Positions 38,251 to 48,593 of a DNA stretch of 64,000 nt are shown here, piece by piece. A program made the position numbers and the translations under genes. Below the pieces are notes generated by a model that had not been told where the DNA came from, ran no database searches, and saw only the letters and a list, made by a program, of their open reading frames with translations. Within the stretch, counting starts at the first letter, position 1, and each line of letters starts with the position of its first letter. This DNA comes from Clostridium intestinale DSM 6191 (GTDB taxonomy: Bacteria > Bacillota > Clostridia > Clostridiales > Clostridiaceae), in contig NZ_FQXU01000003.1 of NCBI RefSeq assembly GCF_900130055.1, forward strand, positions 89,627-153,626. Reading direction: 5' to 3'.

Positions 38251-39918
38251 ATGAAAAGAGAAAAAGCAAAGGTTAAAATAATTCCTCTTGGGGGAATTAG
38301 TGAGATCGGGAAAAACATTACTGCTATTGAATTTAAAGATGATATCGTAGTAATAGATTGCGGAATGAAGTTTCCAGATGAAGATATGTTTGGAATAGAC
38401 GTTGTAATTCCAGATGTATCATACCTACAGAAGAACGCTGATAAGGTTAGAGGAATATTCTTAACTCATGGTCATGAAGATCATATAGGAGCATTACCTT
38501 ATGTCTTAAAGCAATTAAATGTTCCTGTGTATGGAACTAAACTTACCTTAGGGTTAGTTGAAACAAAATTAAAAGAGCACGGTTTATTAAGTTCAGTTGA
38601 ACTTATAAGAGTAAAACCAAGAGAGGTTGTGAAACTTAATGCTGTGTCTGTGGAGTTTATAAAGATAAATCACTCCATTGCAGATGCATGTGCAATAGCA
38701 ATTCACACCCCTATTGGAGCAGTACTTCACACTGGTGATTTTAAGATAGACTATACTCCTATTGATAATGAACCAACTGATTTTTCAAGACTTGCTGAGC
38801 TTGGAAGAAAAGGAGTACTTGTAATGCTTGCTGACTCTACTAATGTTGAAAGACCAGGTTATACCTTGTCTGAAAGAGTGGTTGGTGAGAACTTTATTAA
38901 TTTTTTTGGAAAAGCTAAAGGCAGAATAATAGTTGCAACATTTGCATCCAATGTTCACAGAATACAGCAAATTATAACTGCGGCTCAAATATATGGCAGA
39001 AAAGTAGCTGTTTCAGGTAGAAGTATGGAGAATGTTGTTCAAGTTGCTGTAGAGCTTGGATATATAGAATTTAATAAGGATGTATTAATAAGCGTTGACG
39101 ATATTAATAAGTATCCTAATGATAAGGTTGTTGTAATAACTACAGGCAGCCAAGGTGAGCCTATGTCAGCTCTTGCTAGAATGGCGAGTTCTGATCATAA
39201 GAAACTTAATGTTATTGAAGGGGATACTGTTATAATATCAGCTTCACCAATTCCAGGTAATGAAAAGTTGGTTTCTAGAGTTATAAATCTTTTATTTAAA
39301 AAAGGTGCAGATGTTATTTATGAAGCGTTAGCTGATGTTCACGTATCAGGTCATGCTTTCCAAGAAGAACTTAAACTTATGCATACTTTAGTTAAACCAA
39401 GAAACTTCATACCTGTGCATGGAGAGTTTAGACACTTAAAACAACATGGAGAACTAGCTATGAAGTTAGGACTTCCTGAGAAGAATATCCATATTCCTGA
39501 AAATGGGGAAGTTATAGAGGTTACAAGAGATTCTATAAGAAAAAATGGAACAGTAACTTCAGGACAAATTTTTGTTGATGGACTTGGTGTTGGAGATGTT
39601 GGAAATATTGTTTTAAGAGACAGAAAACATCTATCACAAGATGGAATACTTACTGTTGTAGTTACTATTGAAAAAGAATCTAGTACTGTTATAGCTGGTC
39701 CTGATATAATTTCTAGAGGATTTGTATATGTTAGAGAATCTGAAAGACTTATGGATGATGCTAGAGAGATAGTTAAAAAGGTACTAAGAAACTGTGAAGA
39801 GAAAAAGATAACTGATTGGGCTACAATGAAAACAAATATTAAGGATGAATTAAGAAATTTCTTATATGAAAAAACTAAGAGAAGACCTATGATTCTTCCT
39901 ATAATAATGGAAATATAG
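38251..39918 (+). CDS. Ribonuclease J
   Basis: Predicted 555-residue RNase J of the beta-CASP metallo-beta-lactamase group, acting in 5'-end-dependent mRNA decay and rRNA maturation. The zinc motif HGHEDH is at residues 73-78. The later motifs are HTGDFKID (about 158-165), the beta-CASP region TFASNVHRIQ, and ADVHVSGHA followed by FIPVHGEFRHL. The C-terminal domain is complete. One copy is seen here; whether it is RNase J1 or J2 cannot be decided. The start has AAGGAGGGG. Confidence 0.95.
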   Translation: MKREKAKVKIIPLGGISEIGKNITAIEFKDDIVVIDCGMKFPDEDMFGIDVVIPDVSYLQKNADKVRGIFLTHGHEDHIGALPYVLKQLNVPVYGTKLTLGLVETKLKEHGLLSSVELIRVKPREVVKLNAVSVEFIKINHSIADACAIAIHTPIGAVLHTGDFKIDYTPIDNEPTDFSRLAELGRKGVLVMLADSTNVERPGYTLSERVVGENFINFFGKAKGRIIVATFASNVHRIQQIITAAQIYGRKVAVSGRSMENVVQVAVELGYIEFNKDVLISVDDINKYPNDKVVVITTGSQGEPMSALARMASSDHKKLNVIEGDTVIISASPIPGNEKLVSRVINLLFKKGADVIYEALADVHVSGHAFQEELKLMHTLVKPRNFIPVHGEFRHLKQHGELAMKLGLPEKNIHIPENGEVIEVTRDSIRKNGTVTSGQIFVDGLGVGDVGNIVLRDRKHLSQDGILTVVVTIEKESSTVIAGPDIISRGFVYVRESERLMDDAREIVKKVLRNCEEKKITDWATMKTNIKDELRNFLYEKTKRRPMILPIIMEI

Positions 39919-39933
39919 ATTTAGGAGAAATTT

Positions 39934-40287
39934 ATGGCAAACATTAATGATAAGGTAAATGAATTAGCTAAAGCCTTAAAAGAAGATTCTCAAGTTGTGG
40001 CCTATAGAGAGGCTACAGAAAAAATAAATGGTAACCCAGAAGCTAAAAAGATGGTTGAAGATTTTAGAAAGATTCAATTTAAAGCATATAGTGAGCAAGT
40101 GCAAACTGGAACTGTTTCAGCAGAGACTCAAGAAGAAATGAGAAACTTTGGAACTATTATGACTTTAAATCCAGAAGTTTCAAATTACATTTCATCTGAA
40201 GCTAGCTTCGCTGTTATGTGGGATGGTATTTTAAAAACTTTAAATGAGGCAATAGGTGTAAATATTATTGCACCTTCTCAAGAATAA
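39934..40287 (+). CDS. YlbF/YmcA family protein
   Basis: Predicted 117-residue helical protein. The start NDKVNELAKALKEDSQVVAYR, then KINGNPEAKKMVEDFRKIQ, is characteristic of the YlbF/YmcA family. In B. subtilis YlbF, YmcA and YaaT form the Y-complex that directs RNase Y and affects Spo0A phosphorylation. It lies 15 bp after the RNase J gene, so two RNA-decay-related genes share a transcript that ends at the strong terminator at 40334. Confidence 0.92.
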   Translation: MANINDKVNELAKALKEDSQVVAYREATEKINGNPEAKKMVEDFRKIQFKAYSEQVQTGTVSAETQEEMRNFGTIMTLNPEVSNYISSEASFAVMWDGILKTLNEAIGVNIIAPSQE

Positions 40288-40333
40288 AGTTTGACTTTTT
40301 CTCACTATAAGATTAGAATGTAGTATAGACATG

Positions 40334-40366
40334 AAATTGGATACGTAAGTATCCAATTTTATTTTG
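40334..40366 (+). terminator. Terminator after ylbF
   Basis: AAATTGGATAC (40334-40344), loop GTAA, and GTATCCAATTT (40349-40359) form a perfect 11-bp stem followed by TATTTTG. Confidence 0.92.
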
Positions 40367-40389
40367 CAAATTGTTTGGAGGAATAAATA

Positions 40390-42216
40390 ATGAACTTAAC
40401 TGTAAGAGAAGATATAAGAAATATAGCAATTATTGCCCATGTTGACCATGGTAAGACAACATTGGTAGACGCACTATTAAAACAAAGTAATATATTCAGA
40501 ACTAACGAAAGAGTAGAAGAAAGAGTAATGGACTCTAATGACCTAGAAAAAGAAAGAGGAATAACAATTCTTTCTAAAAATACTGCTGTTATACATAATG
40601 GTATAAAGATCAACATTATAGATACACCAGGCCATGCTGACTTTGGTGGAGAAGTTGAACGTGTTCTTAAAATGGTAGACTCTGTTCTGCTTGTAGTAGA
40701 TTCTTATGAAGGTCCAATGCCACAAACTAAATTCGTTTTAAGAAAAGCACTTGAACTTGGATTAAAACCTATAGTTGTAATAAACAAAATTGATAAACCT
40801 AATGCTAGACCAGAAGAAGTTATAGACGAAGTTTTTGACTTATTCTTAGAACTTGGTGCTGAAGATGAGCAATTAGATTTCCCTATAGTTTATGCATCAG
40901 CAAGAGAAGGTATAGCAAAACTTGAGATAGATGAAGAATCAAGTAACATGGAACCTTTATTTAATACTATAGTTGAAAGAGTAGATGCTCCTAAAGGATA
41001 TCCAGAAGAACCACTTCAAATGCTTATAACTACATTAGATACTAGTGAGTATGTAGGTAAAATAGCTATTGGTAAAATAGTTCGTGGAACTATAAAGAAA
41101 AACCAAAACTTATCAATAGTTAGAAAAGATGGAAGTACAACTAATTTTAAAGCTTCTAATATCTATACCTATGAAGGACTTAAAAGAGTAGATGCTGATA
41201 CTGCTTCAATTGGAGACATAATCGCTGTTTCAGGTATTGGTGATGCTAATATAGGTGAAACTATAGCAGATTCTGCTAATCCAGAAGCACTACCATTTGT
41301 TGATATAGACGAGCCTACTTTAAGCATGAACTTTATGGTTAATGACTCACCATTTGCAGGTAAAGAAGGAGACTTTATAACTTCAAGACATTTAAGAGAC
41401 AGATTATTTAAAGAACTTGAAACAAACGTAAGTTTAAAAGTTGTAGAAATTACTCCAGACTGTTTCGAAGTATCTGGTAGAGGAGAACTTCACTTATCAA
41501 TATTAATCGAAACTATGAGAAGAGAAGGATATGAGCTACAAGTTTCTAAAGCTAATGTTATATTTAAAGTTGAAAATGGTAAGAAGCTTGAGCCAATAGA
41601 ATATTTAACTATAGATGTTCCAGAAGAATTTATGGGACCTGTTATGGAAAAATTAGGACCAAGAAAAGCAGAAATGGTTAATATGACATCTGCTCAAAAT
41701 GGTTATACAAGATTAGAATTTAATATCCCAGCTAGAGGACTTATAGGATTTAGAAATGAATTCTTAACTGATACTAAAGGTAATGGTATAATGAACCACG
41801 TATTCCACGGATATGAGCCATTTAAGGGTGAAATTCCAGGAAGAAGCAGAGGATCAATAGTTGCTTTTGAATCAGGTGAAGCTATAACTTATGGATTATA
41901 CAATGCTCAAGAAAGAGGTACCTTATTTATAGGTGCTGGAGTTGATGTATATGAAGGAATGATAGTTGGAGAATCTTCAAGAGCTGATGATTTAGATGTT
42001 AATGTATGTAAGAGAAAGCAATTAACAAATACTAGATCTTCAGGTTCAGATGATGCTTTAAAATTAACAACTCCTAGAGCTATGTCTCTTGAACAATCTT
42101 TAGAATTTATTAATAGTGATGAATTAGTTGAGGTTACTCCTGAAAACATAAGAATGAGAAAAAGAGTTTTAAATAGCGGAGAAAGAAAAAGAACAACATC
42201 AAGAAATAAAAAATAA
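40390..42216 (+). CDS. typA: Translational GTPase TypA/BipA
   Basis: Predicted 608-residue EF-G-like ribosome-associated GTPase. The G-domain motifs are [10 protein letters not shown] (residues about 16-25), the switch-I region [20 protein letters not shown] (about 78-89) and NKIDKP (about 133-138). The TypA-specific C-terminal domain has [18 protein letters not shown]. It works in 50S assembly and stress or cold adaptation. ATG 40390 follows TTGGAGG, and a weak hairpin (AGCC, then GGGCT) lies downstream at about 42222-42235. Confidence 0.97.
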   Translation: MNLTVREDIRNIAIIAHVDHGKTTLVDALLKQSNIFRTNERVEERVMDSNDLEKERGITILSKNTAVIHNGIKINIIDTPGHADFGGEVERVLKMVDSVLLVVDSYEGPMPQTKFVLRKALELGLKPIVVINKIDKPNARPEEVIDEVFDLFLELGAEDEQLDFPIVYASAREGIAKLEIDEESSNMEPLFNTIVERVDAPKGYPEEPLQMLITTLDTSEYVGKIAIGKIVRGTIKKNQNLSIVRKDGSTTNFKASNIYTYEGLKRVDADTASIGDIIAVSGIGDANIGETIADSANPEALPFVDIDEPTLSMNFMVNDSPFAGKEGDFITSRHLRDRLFKELETNVSLKVVEITPDCFEVSGRGELHLSILIETMRREGYELQVSKANVIFKVENGKKLEPIEYLTIDVPEEFMGPVMEKLGPRKAEMVNMTSAQNGYTRLEFNIPARGLIGFRNEFLTDTKGNGIMNHVFHGYEPFKGEIPGRSRGSIVAFESGEAITYGLYNAQERGTLFIGAGVDVYEGMIVGESSRADDLDVNVCKRKQLTNTRSSGSDDALKLTTPRAMSLEQSLEFINSDELVEVTPENIRMRKRVLNSGERKRTTSRNKK

Positions 42217-42279
42217 TTAATAGCCTTAGGGCTTTTAATTATATTAAGAGTAAATTTACCTTTAAAGGTTGGAGGGAAA

Positions 42280-42924
42280 ATGAGCGGAATTACTTATGAT
42301 TATATGGAAAGCTATATAAGAGGACTTATTCCTGAAAATATTGGAATCTTAAAGGAACTCGAAGATTATGCAAAAGAAAATAAAGTTCCAATAGTTCAAA
42401 AAGAAACTGCAAAGTTTTTAGAGTTCATGGTAAGTTTTCAAAAGCCTTTAAAAATTTTAGAGTTAGGTACAGCTATAGGATATTCTGCAATAATGATGTA
42501 TGAAGCAAGTGGAAAGCTTGCTCATATAACTACCATAGAAAGAAGCGAAGAGATGATATTTATGGCAGAAGAGAATATTAAAAGATTTTCTTTAGAGGAT
42601 AATATAAAAGTTCTAAAAGGTGACTGTTTAGAAATTTTAGAAAGCTTAGATGAAGAATATGATATGATTTTTATGGATGCTGGAAAAGGACATTATAATC
42701 ATTTTTTACCTCACTGTTTAAGACTTCTTAAACAAGATGGAATTATTATTGCAGATAATGTACTTTTTAGAGGAATGGTTGCTTCTAGAGATTTACTTCA
42801 AAGAAGAAAAATAACTATAGTAAAAAGAATGAAAACATATTTAGACTTAGTATCAAAAGATGAAAGCTTAATCACCTCTGTTATACCAATGGGTGATGGG
42901 ATAGCTATAACTAAAAGGAGGTAG
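42280..42924 (+). CDS. O-methyltransferase (class I, TrmR/COMT-like)
   Basis: Predicted 214-residue SAM-dependent O-methyltransferase. ILELGTAIGYSAIMMYEA (about residues 64-81) is the SAM loop. MIFMDAGKGHYNHFLPHC and DGIIIADNVLFRGMV give the metal-binding Asp and Asn positions of the COMT-like family. In Firmicutes the gene at this locus is often trmR (yrrM), which methylates cmo-type uridine 34 of tRNA; synteny with the following U32 protease supports this, but it is not proven. Confidence 0.9.
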   Translation: MSGITYDYMESYIRGLIPENIGILKELEDYAKENKVPIVQKETAKFLEFMVSFQKPLKILELGTAIGYSAIMMYEASGKLAHITTIERSEEMIFMAEENIKRFSLEDNIKVLKGDCLEILESLDEEYDMIFMDAGKGHYNHFLPHCLRLLKQDGIIIADNVLFRGMVASRDLLQRRKITIVKRMKTYLDLVSKDESLITSVIPMGDGIAITKRR

Positions 42925-42928
42925 GGTT

Positions 42929-44152
42929 ATGAGGATACCAGAACTACTAGCACCAGCAGGTAGTTTAGAGAAGTTGAAAACAGCCATAGATTACGGTGCT
43001 GATGCAGTTTATTTAGGTGGGAATAAGCTTAATTTAAGAGCTTTTGCTGATAATTTTACAAATGAACAAATAAAAGAAGGGGTAGAATATGCTCATAAAA
43101 GAGGAAAAAAAGTCTATATGACTTTAAACGTAATTCCTCATAATGGAGATTTATATGGTTTAGAGGATTATCTAAAAGAAATATATTCTCTTGAAGTAGA
43201 TGCTATAATAGTAGCAGACCCTGGTATAATAGCTACTGCTAGAGAAGTTGTTCCTGAGCTAGAGATACACTTAAGTACTCAAGCTAATAATACTAACTGG
43301 AGAACAGCTAAATTTTGGTATGATCAAGGGGTTAAAAGAATAGTTCTTGCAAGAGAGCTTACTATGAAAGAAATTAATGATGTAAGAGAAAACCTTCCTG
43401 AAGAATGTGAGATAGAAGCATTTATTCATGGTTCTATGTGTATGAGCTATTCTGGAAGATGTGTAATGTCTAATTACATGACAGGAAGAGATTCTAATAG
43501 AGGTGCTTGTGCGCAGCCTTGCAGATATAAGTATTATTTAGTTGAAGAGAAAAGACCAGGAGAATACTTCCCTATAATTGAAGATGATAAAGGAAGTTAC
43601 ATAATGAATTCTAAAGATCTATGTATGATTGAACATATTCCAGAACTGATGGAAAGTGGAATATATTCATTTAAAATAGAAGGAAGAATGAAAAGCTCGT
43701 ACTATGTAGCTGCTATAGTTAAGTCCTATAGACAGGCAATAGATGCATATTTAGCAAATCCAGAAGGATATGAACTTAAGCAGTCTTGGGTAGATAATTT
43801 ATTAAAGGTATCACATAGAAGTTATCATACAGGATTTTATTTTAATGAACCTAATAAACAAGTATATGACACATCATCCTATGTAAGAGATTACGATATA
43901 GTTGGTGTGGTTAAAGAATATGATGAAGTAAATAAAATAGCTACGATAGAGCAAAGAAACAGAGTATTTGAAGGAGATAAGGTAGAGGTATTAGGCCCTG
44001 TTGGAGAAAACTATGAGATAGTATTATCCGATATGCATGATGGAAAAGGTGAAAAGATTGAAGTTGCACCAAGGGCTCAAATGATATTCTCAATTAAAGT
44101 AGATGCTCCTTTAAAAGTTAAAGATATGCTTATTAAAGGAAAAGATAACTAG
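42929..44152 (+). CDS. Peptidase U32 family protein
   Basis: Predicted 407-residue U32 protein (YrrO-like). The family signature region [20 protein letters not shown] (about residues 162-181) with following cysteines GACAQPC is complete, as is [10 protein letters not shown]. Members of this group are linked to tRNA uridine-34 hydroxylation (TrhP/YegQ class) as well as collagenase-like activity. The tRNA role fits its position 4 bp after the O-methyltransferase gene, whose end carries its AGGAGG site. Confidence 0.92.
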   Translation: MRIPELLAPAGSLEKLKTAIDYGADAVYLGGNKLNLRAFADNFTNEQIKEGVEYAHKRGKKVYMTLNVIPHNGDLYGLEDYLKEIYSLEVDAIIVADPGIIATAREVVPELEIHLSTQANNTNWRTAKFWYDQGVKRIVLARELTMKEINDVRENLPEECEIEAFIHGSMCMSYSGRCVMSNYMTGRDSNRGACAQPCRYKYYLVEEKRPGEYFPIIEDDKGSYIMNSKDLCMIEHIPELMESGIYSFKIEGRMKSSYYVAAIVKSYRQAIDAYLANPEGYELKQSWVDNLLKVSHRSYHTGFYFNEPNKQVYDTSSYVRDYDIVGVVKEYDEVNKIATIEQRNRVFEGDKVEVLGPVGENYEIVLSDMHDGKGEKIEVAPRAQMIFSIKVDAPLKVKDMLIKGKDN

Positions 44153-44163
44153 AGGGGGATATT

Positions 44164-44784
44164 ATGAATAAACCTATTCTTATTGGAATTACTGGGGGAA
44201 CTGGCTCAGGCAAAAGCACTATAGCAAAAGAAATATATAATAACTTTTCTGAAAATCGTATAGGTATGATTGAACAAGATTCTTATTACAAAGATCAGTC
44301 ACATTTAAGTATGGAAGAAAGAGTTAAAACTAATTATGATCATCCAAAAGCTTTTGATAATGATTTATTAGTTGAACATCTTAAGCAATTACTAGAATGT
44401 AAAAGCATAGATAAGCCTATATACGATTTTTCAAATCATAATAGAAAAAGTGAAACTATAAAGGTTGATTCAAAAGAAATCATAATAATAGAAGGAATAT
44501 TAGTTCTTGAAGATGAAAGAATAAGAGATCTATTAGATATAAAGATTTATGTTGATACTGATGCTGATGTTAGAATAATCAGAAGAATGGTTAGAGATAT
44601 TAAAGAAAGAGGAAGAACTGTTGAGTCTGTTATTGATCAATACCTATCAGTAGTTAAACCAATGCATCTTCAATTTACAGAGCCTACTAAAAGGTATGCT
44701 GACATTATAATACCAGAAGGTGGACAGAATAAGGTTGCAATAGATATCATGGTTTCTAAAATAACTCAAATTTTACAAAATTAA
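44164..44784 (+). CDS. udk: Uridine kinase
   Basis: Predicted 206-residue uridine/cytidine kinase that phosphorylates uridine or cytidine with ATP or GTP for salvage. Walker [10 protein letters not shown] is at residues 10-18. EQDSYYKD and [12 protein letters not shown] match substrate-binding segments, and [15 protein letters not shown] is the lid region. The length is normal. It is the third gene of the O-methyltransferase-U32-udk operon, ending at the terminator at 44791. Confidence 0.96.
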   Translation: MNKPILIGITGGTGSGKSTIAKEIYNNFSENRIGMIEQDSYYKDQSHLSMEERVKTNYDHPKAFDNDLLVEHLKQLLECKSIDKPIYDFSNHNRKSETIKVDSKEIIIIEGILVLEDERIRDLLDIKIYVDTDADVRIIRRMVRDIKERGRTVESVIDQYLSVVKPMHLQFTEPTKRYADIIIPEGGQNKVAIDIMVSKITQILQN

Positions 44785-44790
44785 TTGAAT

Positions 44791-44839
44791 AAAACATCTC
44801 TCTAGAGTCAAAAATTTAGCTGGGGAGGTGTTTTTTTTG
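44791..44839 (+). terminator. udk terminator overlapping the start region of the next gene
   Basis: AAAACATCTCTCT (44791-44803) pairs with GGGGAGGTGTTTT (44822-44834), including a few G-T pairs, and is followed by TTTTG. The right arm contains the GGGGAGG ribosome site, and the T-run ends in the TTG start codon (44837) of the penicillin-binding protein gene. Confidence 0.82.
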
Positions 44840-46441
44840 TTAAGAAAAAAATATTCAAAAAGACTAAGAGCCATGATTATTGTATTTTCGCTAATTTTAT
44901 TAGTTTTATCATACAGAACATATGATGTTGTTACAAAATACAGTCCTCAAAGTACCAAGGGAGCTGTAGCTAATACTCAAGTAGAAAATTTGTCAGAAAC
45001 AAATTATATGCTTTTAGATACTAATGGCAAGGACTTAAGAAGCTACAAGAAAAAATATGTTGTTGTAATAGATTCTAAACCTTTTTCTTTAAATAATTTT
45101 GAAGAAAACATTGAGGGGCTTTTAGCCTTTAACTTCATTATGAAGTCACAGGTAGATAACTTTGCCTATGATGAGGTTCTGAAAAAAGGTGGAAAAAGTT
45201 ATTTTGTTGTTAATCAAGAGGCTTATGAAAAAGTTAATAAGATTCAGGGTGTTAAAGGAATATATACATATGTATATGATGAAATAGAAAGAAACTACGC
45301 CTGGGGAATTGGAGATATTTTAAGCAATATAAATGAAAAAAATAATTATGAGGGAGATTCTCTGGAGGCAAAACTTCTTAATGAGATAAAATCTAACAAT
45401 CCTCCTCAAGGAAAATTTGAGATTGAAAAAGATGGAACTTACAAGGCTGGAGTATTAGGAGTAAATCCAGAAAATAAAAATATTAAATTAACCATAGACC
45501 TTGATATGAATGAAAAAATAAAAGATATATTAAATAAAGAGCAGTTTTCTAATTTAAGTAATATAGGGGTTATACTTATGGATAGTGAGACAGGAAAAAT
45601 TAAGGTATTAGCTCAAAAAGATGACTCTATGCCAAACATCTTAATTGGAGCTGAGGGCTTAGGGTTTGAACCTGCTTCAACATTTAAATTAATAGTAGAA
45701 GAGGCAGCTTTAGAGAATAAAGCAGTAACTTTGGATTCAACCTTTACCTGTACAGGACAAATATGTCAAAAAGATGGAAAACCTTATTCTCATGGTACTC
45801 TAACCGTTAGAAAAGCCCTTGAGATATCTTGTAATGATACTTTTTACCATGTAGCTCAAAAGGTTGGTTATGACAAGTTAATGGAGATGGCTGAGAAGCA
45901 GGGACTGTATTCTAAGGTACTTGGTTTAACAAAAGAGGTTACTGGACAAAAACCTTTAGAAGAGGCTAGTTTAAGAAATATAGCAATAGGTCAATCTATG
46001 ACAGTAACGCCAATACAGATGGCAGGTGCCATAAATACTATTGTAAATAATGGTGTATATGTTGAGCCAAGTGTAATAGAAGGGTTTGTGGATAATAAAG
46101 ATAATGTTTTAGATACCTTTAATTATAAAAAGACTACAGTTATATCAAAGGAAACAGCAAACTTAATAAAAAGTAATATGAGAGATGTTGTTAGTAAAGG
46201 AACTGGTACAACAGCATATATAAAAAATGTTGAAATCGGAGGAAAAACTGGTTCTGCTACTGGAAGCAATGGAACTACCCATGGATGGTTTGGAGGATAT
46301 TTCAAAAAAGGAAATAAAAATTACACTATGATAGTTTTTGTTCCAGACATTAATGGAAAAAACAAACAAGGAGAAGATTTAGTAGGTGGAAACACAGCAG
46401 CCCCTGTTTTTAAAGATATTGTTTTAGAACTTTTAAAATAA
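44837..46441 (+). CDS. Penicillin-binding protein (class B-like transpeptidase)
   Basis: Predicted 534-residue D,D-transpeptidase. It has one N-terminal membrane helix (residues about 12-26), a non-catalytic region, and a transpeptidase domain with the nucleophile motif STFK (Ser about 281), SCN (about 331-333) and KTG near residue 470. No glycosyltransferase domain is present. The GGGGAGG site fits TTG 44837. It is not obviously FtsI or SpoVD (no PASTA domain). Its ribosome site lies in the stem of the upstream terminator. Confidence 0.93.
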   Translation: MLRKKYSKRLRAMIIVFSLILLVLSYRTYDVVTKYSPQSTKGAVANTQVENLSETNYMLLDTNGKDLRSYKKKYVVVIDSKPFSLNNFEENIEGLLAFNFIMKSQVDNFAYDEVLKKGGKSYFVVNQEAYEKVNKIQGVKGIYTYVYDEIERNYAWGIGDILSNINEKNNYEGDSLEAKLLNEIKSNNPPQGKFEIEKDGTYKAGVLGVNPENKNIKLTIDLDMNEKIKDILNKEQFSNLSNIGVILMDSETGKIKVLAQKDDSMPNILIGAEGLGFEPASTFKLIVEEAALENKAVTLDSTFTCTGQICQKDGKPYSHGTLTVRKALEISCNDTFYHVAQKVGYDKLMEMAEKQGLYSKVLGLTKEVTGQKPLEEASLRNIAIGQSMTVTPIQMAGAINTIVNNGVYVEPSVIEGFVDNKDNVLDTFNYKKTTVISKETANLIKSNMRDVVSKGTGTTAYIKNVEIGGKTGSATGSNGTTHGWFGGYFKKGNKNYTMIVFVPDINGKNKQGEDLVGGNTAAPVFKDIVLELLK

Positions 46442-46512
46442 ATTTAATGATACATGCAACATTGGATTATTATTTCATATTATATTAATAAGCATTATTA
46501 GGAGGCACATCT

Positions 46513-47217
46513 GTGTTTATGATTAGTAACCTTATAGATATAATATGTAACTTACCTTTATTGACTGGGTATATAAATAACAATAATAATACATTTCCAA
46601 AGCCACTTTCAGAAGCTGATGAGGAATTGTATTTAAAAAAATTCCATGAAGGAGATGTATCAGCAAAAAGTATACTTATTGAAAGAAACTTAAGATTAGT
46701 AGCACATATAGTAAAAAAGTATTCAATGCAGAACAAGGATGTAGATGATTTAATCTCTATAGGAACTGTAGGCTTAATTAAAGCCATAGAGTCTTTTGAC
46801 TCTTCAAAAGGTACTAGATTAGCTACTTATGCAGCTAGATGTATCGAAAATGAAATACTTATGCTTTTTAGAAATAATAAAAAAAATAAAAGTGAAGTAT
46901 ATTTACAAGATCCTATAGGAATAGATAAAGAAGGTAACGAGATATGTTTAATGGATGTATTGAGCAGTGAAAGTGATTCTGTAGTTGAAATAGTTGAAAA
47001 TAATCTACAAGTGAGAAGTCTCTATAATAAAATGAGTAAGTTTTTAAGTACAAGGGAAAGAGAAATATTAGAGATGAGATATGGATTAATAGATGGAAAG
47101 GTTAAAACTCAAAGAGAAATAGCTGTAATTTTAGGTATATCTAGATCTTATGTATCAAGAATAGAAAAGAAAGCTTTAAAAAAGCTAAATAAAGAGATGA
47201 ACTTTAATAAGATATAG
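46513..47217 (+). CDS. sigK: Sporulation sigma factor SigK (pro-form)
   Basis: Predicted 234-residue late mother-cell sigma factor. A hydrophobic pro-sequence (residues about 1-20; LIDIICNLPLLTGYI) precedes region 2 (ERNLRLVAHIVKKYS, DDLISIGTVGLIKAIESFD) and region 4 (STREREILEMRYGLIDG, TQREIAVILGISRSYVSRIE). The gene is continuous: no skin-type element interrupts it, unlike in B. subtilis or C. difficile. It starts with GTG 46513, 7 bp after GGAGG. Processing by SpoIVFB is expected from the pro-sequence. Confidence 0.94.
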   Translation: MFMISNLIDIICNLPLLTGYINNNNNTFPKPLSEADEELYLKKFHEGDVSAKSILIERNLRLVAHIVKKYSMQNKDVDDLISIGTVGLIKAIESFDSSKGTRLATYAARCIENEILMLFRNNKKNKSEVYLQDPIGIDKEGNEICLMDVLSSESDSVVEIVENNLQVRSLYNKMSKFLSTREREILEMRYGLIDGKVKTQREIAVILGISRSYVSRIEKKALKKLNKEMNFNKI

Positions 47218-47248
47218 TTAATGACCAGAGGTTAACTCTGGTCATTAA
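47218..47248 (+). terminator. Terminator of sigK
   Basis: TTAATGACCAGAG and CTCTGGTCATTAA form a perfect 13-bp stem with a 5-base loop, starting at the last base of the stop codon region and followed by CTATAATTTTTT. Confidence 0.92.
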
Positions 47249-47362
47249 CTATAATTTTTTATGAAAAAAAGGAATTTAAATTTTAGTATGGAATTTAGTT
47301 TATTAATGGTATAATTAGTTATTATTGATATTTTTTATTACACCTTAGATTGGAGGAAATTA

Positions 47363-48418
47363 ATGTACGTTTTAGTTGAACTGTTAAGTAAAACATTAGA
47401 GTTAGGGGCATCAGATTTGCATCTTACAGTAGGAATTCCACCTGTAATTAGAGTTAATGGTGGATTGATTAAAATAGGAAGTTCTAATCTAACTCCTGTA
47501 GACACCGAAAAATTTGCAAAAGAAATACTAGAAGAAAAATTCACAGAATATAGTCAAGTGGGTGAGTACGATACATCTTATTCAATTGCTGGCTTAGGTA
47601 GATTTAGAGTGAATGTATTTAAACAAAGAAATTCAGACGCATTAGCACTTAGAGTCATTGCATTAAAGATACCCACATTACAGGAGCTTAGTCATCCACC
47701 TGTATTAAAAGAGTTAACAGAGAAAAAGAGAGGATTAGTTCTAGTTACTGGGCCAACTGGAAGTGGTAAATCTACAACTTTGGCTGCCATGCTTAATGAG
47801 ATAAATCATAATAGAGAAGCTCATGTAATAACTTTAGAAGATCCTATAGAATTTTTACATAAACATGATAAGTGTATAATTAATCAGAGAGAAATAGGAA
47901 AAGATTCAAATAGCTATCAAAATGCTTTAAGAGCTATATTAAGAGAGGACCCTGATGTTATTCTAGTTGGAGAGATGAGAGATCTTGAAACTATAGCTAT
48001 AGCAATAACAGCTGCTGAAACAGGGCATTTAGTTTTTTCAACATTACATACTATTGGAGCTGCAAAGACTATAGATAGAATAGTTGATGTTTTCCCTCCG
48101 CACCAGCAACAACAAATAAGAATTCAATTGTCAGCAGTGTTACAAGGAATTGTTTCGCAGCAATTGGTACCAACAGCTGATAAACAAAGTAGAGTAGCAG
48201 CATTAGAGGTTATGATTACTACCCCAGGAATTCAAAATATAATAAGAGAAGGAAAAACCCATCAAATTGAATCATCAATACAAACTGGAAACAAATATGG
48301 AATGAAGACTATGGATATGGCTTTAGCTGAGTTATATAGAAAAGGAATTATTACTCAAGAGACAGCTTTAAGTTATGCCGTTGATAGAGAGACTATTAAA
48401 AGAATTATGTTGCTTTAG
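47363..48418 (+). CDS. pilT: Type IV pilus retraction ATPase PilT
   Basis: Predicted 351-residue hexameric ATPase. ASDLHLTVGIPPVIRVNG at the N-terminus is the PilT signature. The ATPase core has Walker A GPTGSGKST (about residues 131-139), the Asp box, and Walker B with LREDPDVILVGEMRDLETI, then the His box TGHLVFSTLHT. It powers pilus retraction and twitching. No other pilus genes are nearby, so it stands alone between sigK and a glycosyltransferase. Confidence 0.95.
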   Translation: MYVLVELLSKTLELGASDLHLTVGIPPVIRVNGGLIKIGSSNLTPVDTEKFAKEILEEKFTEYSQVGEYDTSYSIAGLGRFRVNVFKQRNSDALALRVIALKIPTLQELSHPPVLKELTEKKRGLVLVTGPTGSGKSTTLAAMLNEINHNREAHVITLEDPIEFLHKHDKCIINQREIGKDSNSYQNALRAILREDPDVILVGEMRDLETIAIAITAAETGHLVFSTLHTIGAAKTIDRIVDVFPPHQQQQIRIQLSAVLQGIVSQQLVPTADKQSRVAALEVMITTPGIQNIIREGKTHQIESSIQTGNKYGMKTMDMALAELYRKGIITQETALSYAVDRETIKRIMLL

Positions 48419-48420
48419 AT

Positions 48421-48468
48421 AAAACTAATTTGTAAGATATCAGATTCATCTTACAAATTAGTTTTTAA
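48421..48468 (+). terminator. Terminator of pilT
   Basis: AAAACTAATTTGTAAGAT (48421-48438) and ATCTTACAAATTAGTTTT (48448-48465) are a perfect 18-bp stem ending in TTAAAT. With A-rich and T-rich arms it can also work in reverse. Confidence 0.92.
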
Positions 48469-48593
48469 ATATATTTGATATAGACCCAAAAAAATTAAAT
48501 AATTAGCAATAAATTAACATATTAAGGCGAACAATAAGTAGTATTATAAGTTGTTTTATGCTAAAATGGGTATGAATTAGGGGGGAACTTTTG

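Noticed and set aside
46513-47217. A skin-type prophage interrupting sigK
   Set aside because: The reading frame runs uninterrupted through regions 2 and 4, with no recombinase or att-like direct repeat in or around it.
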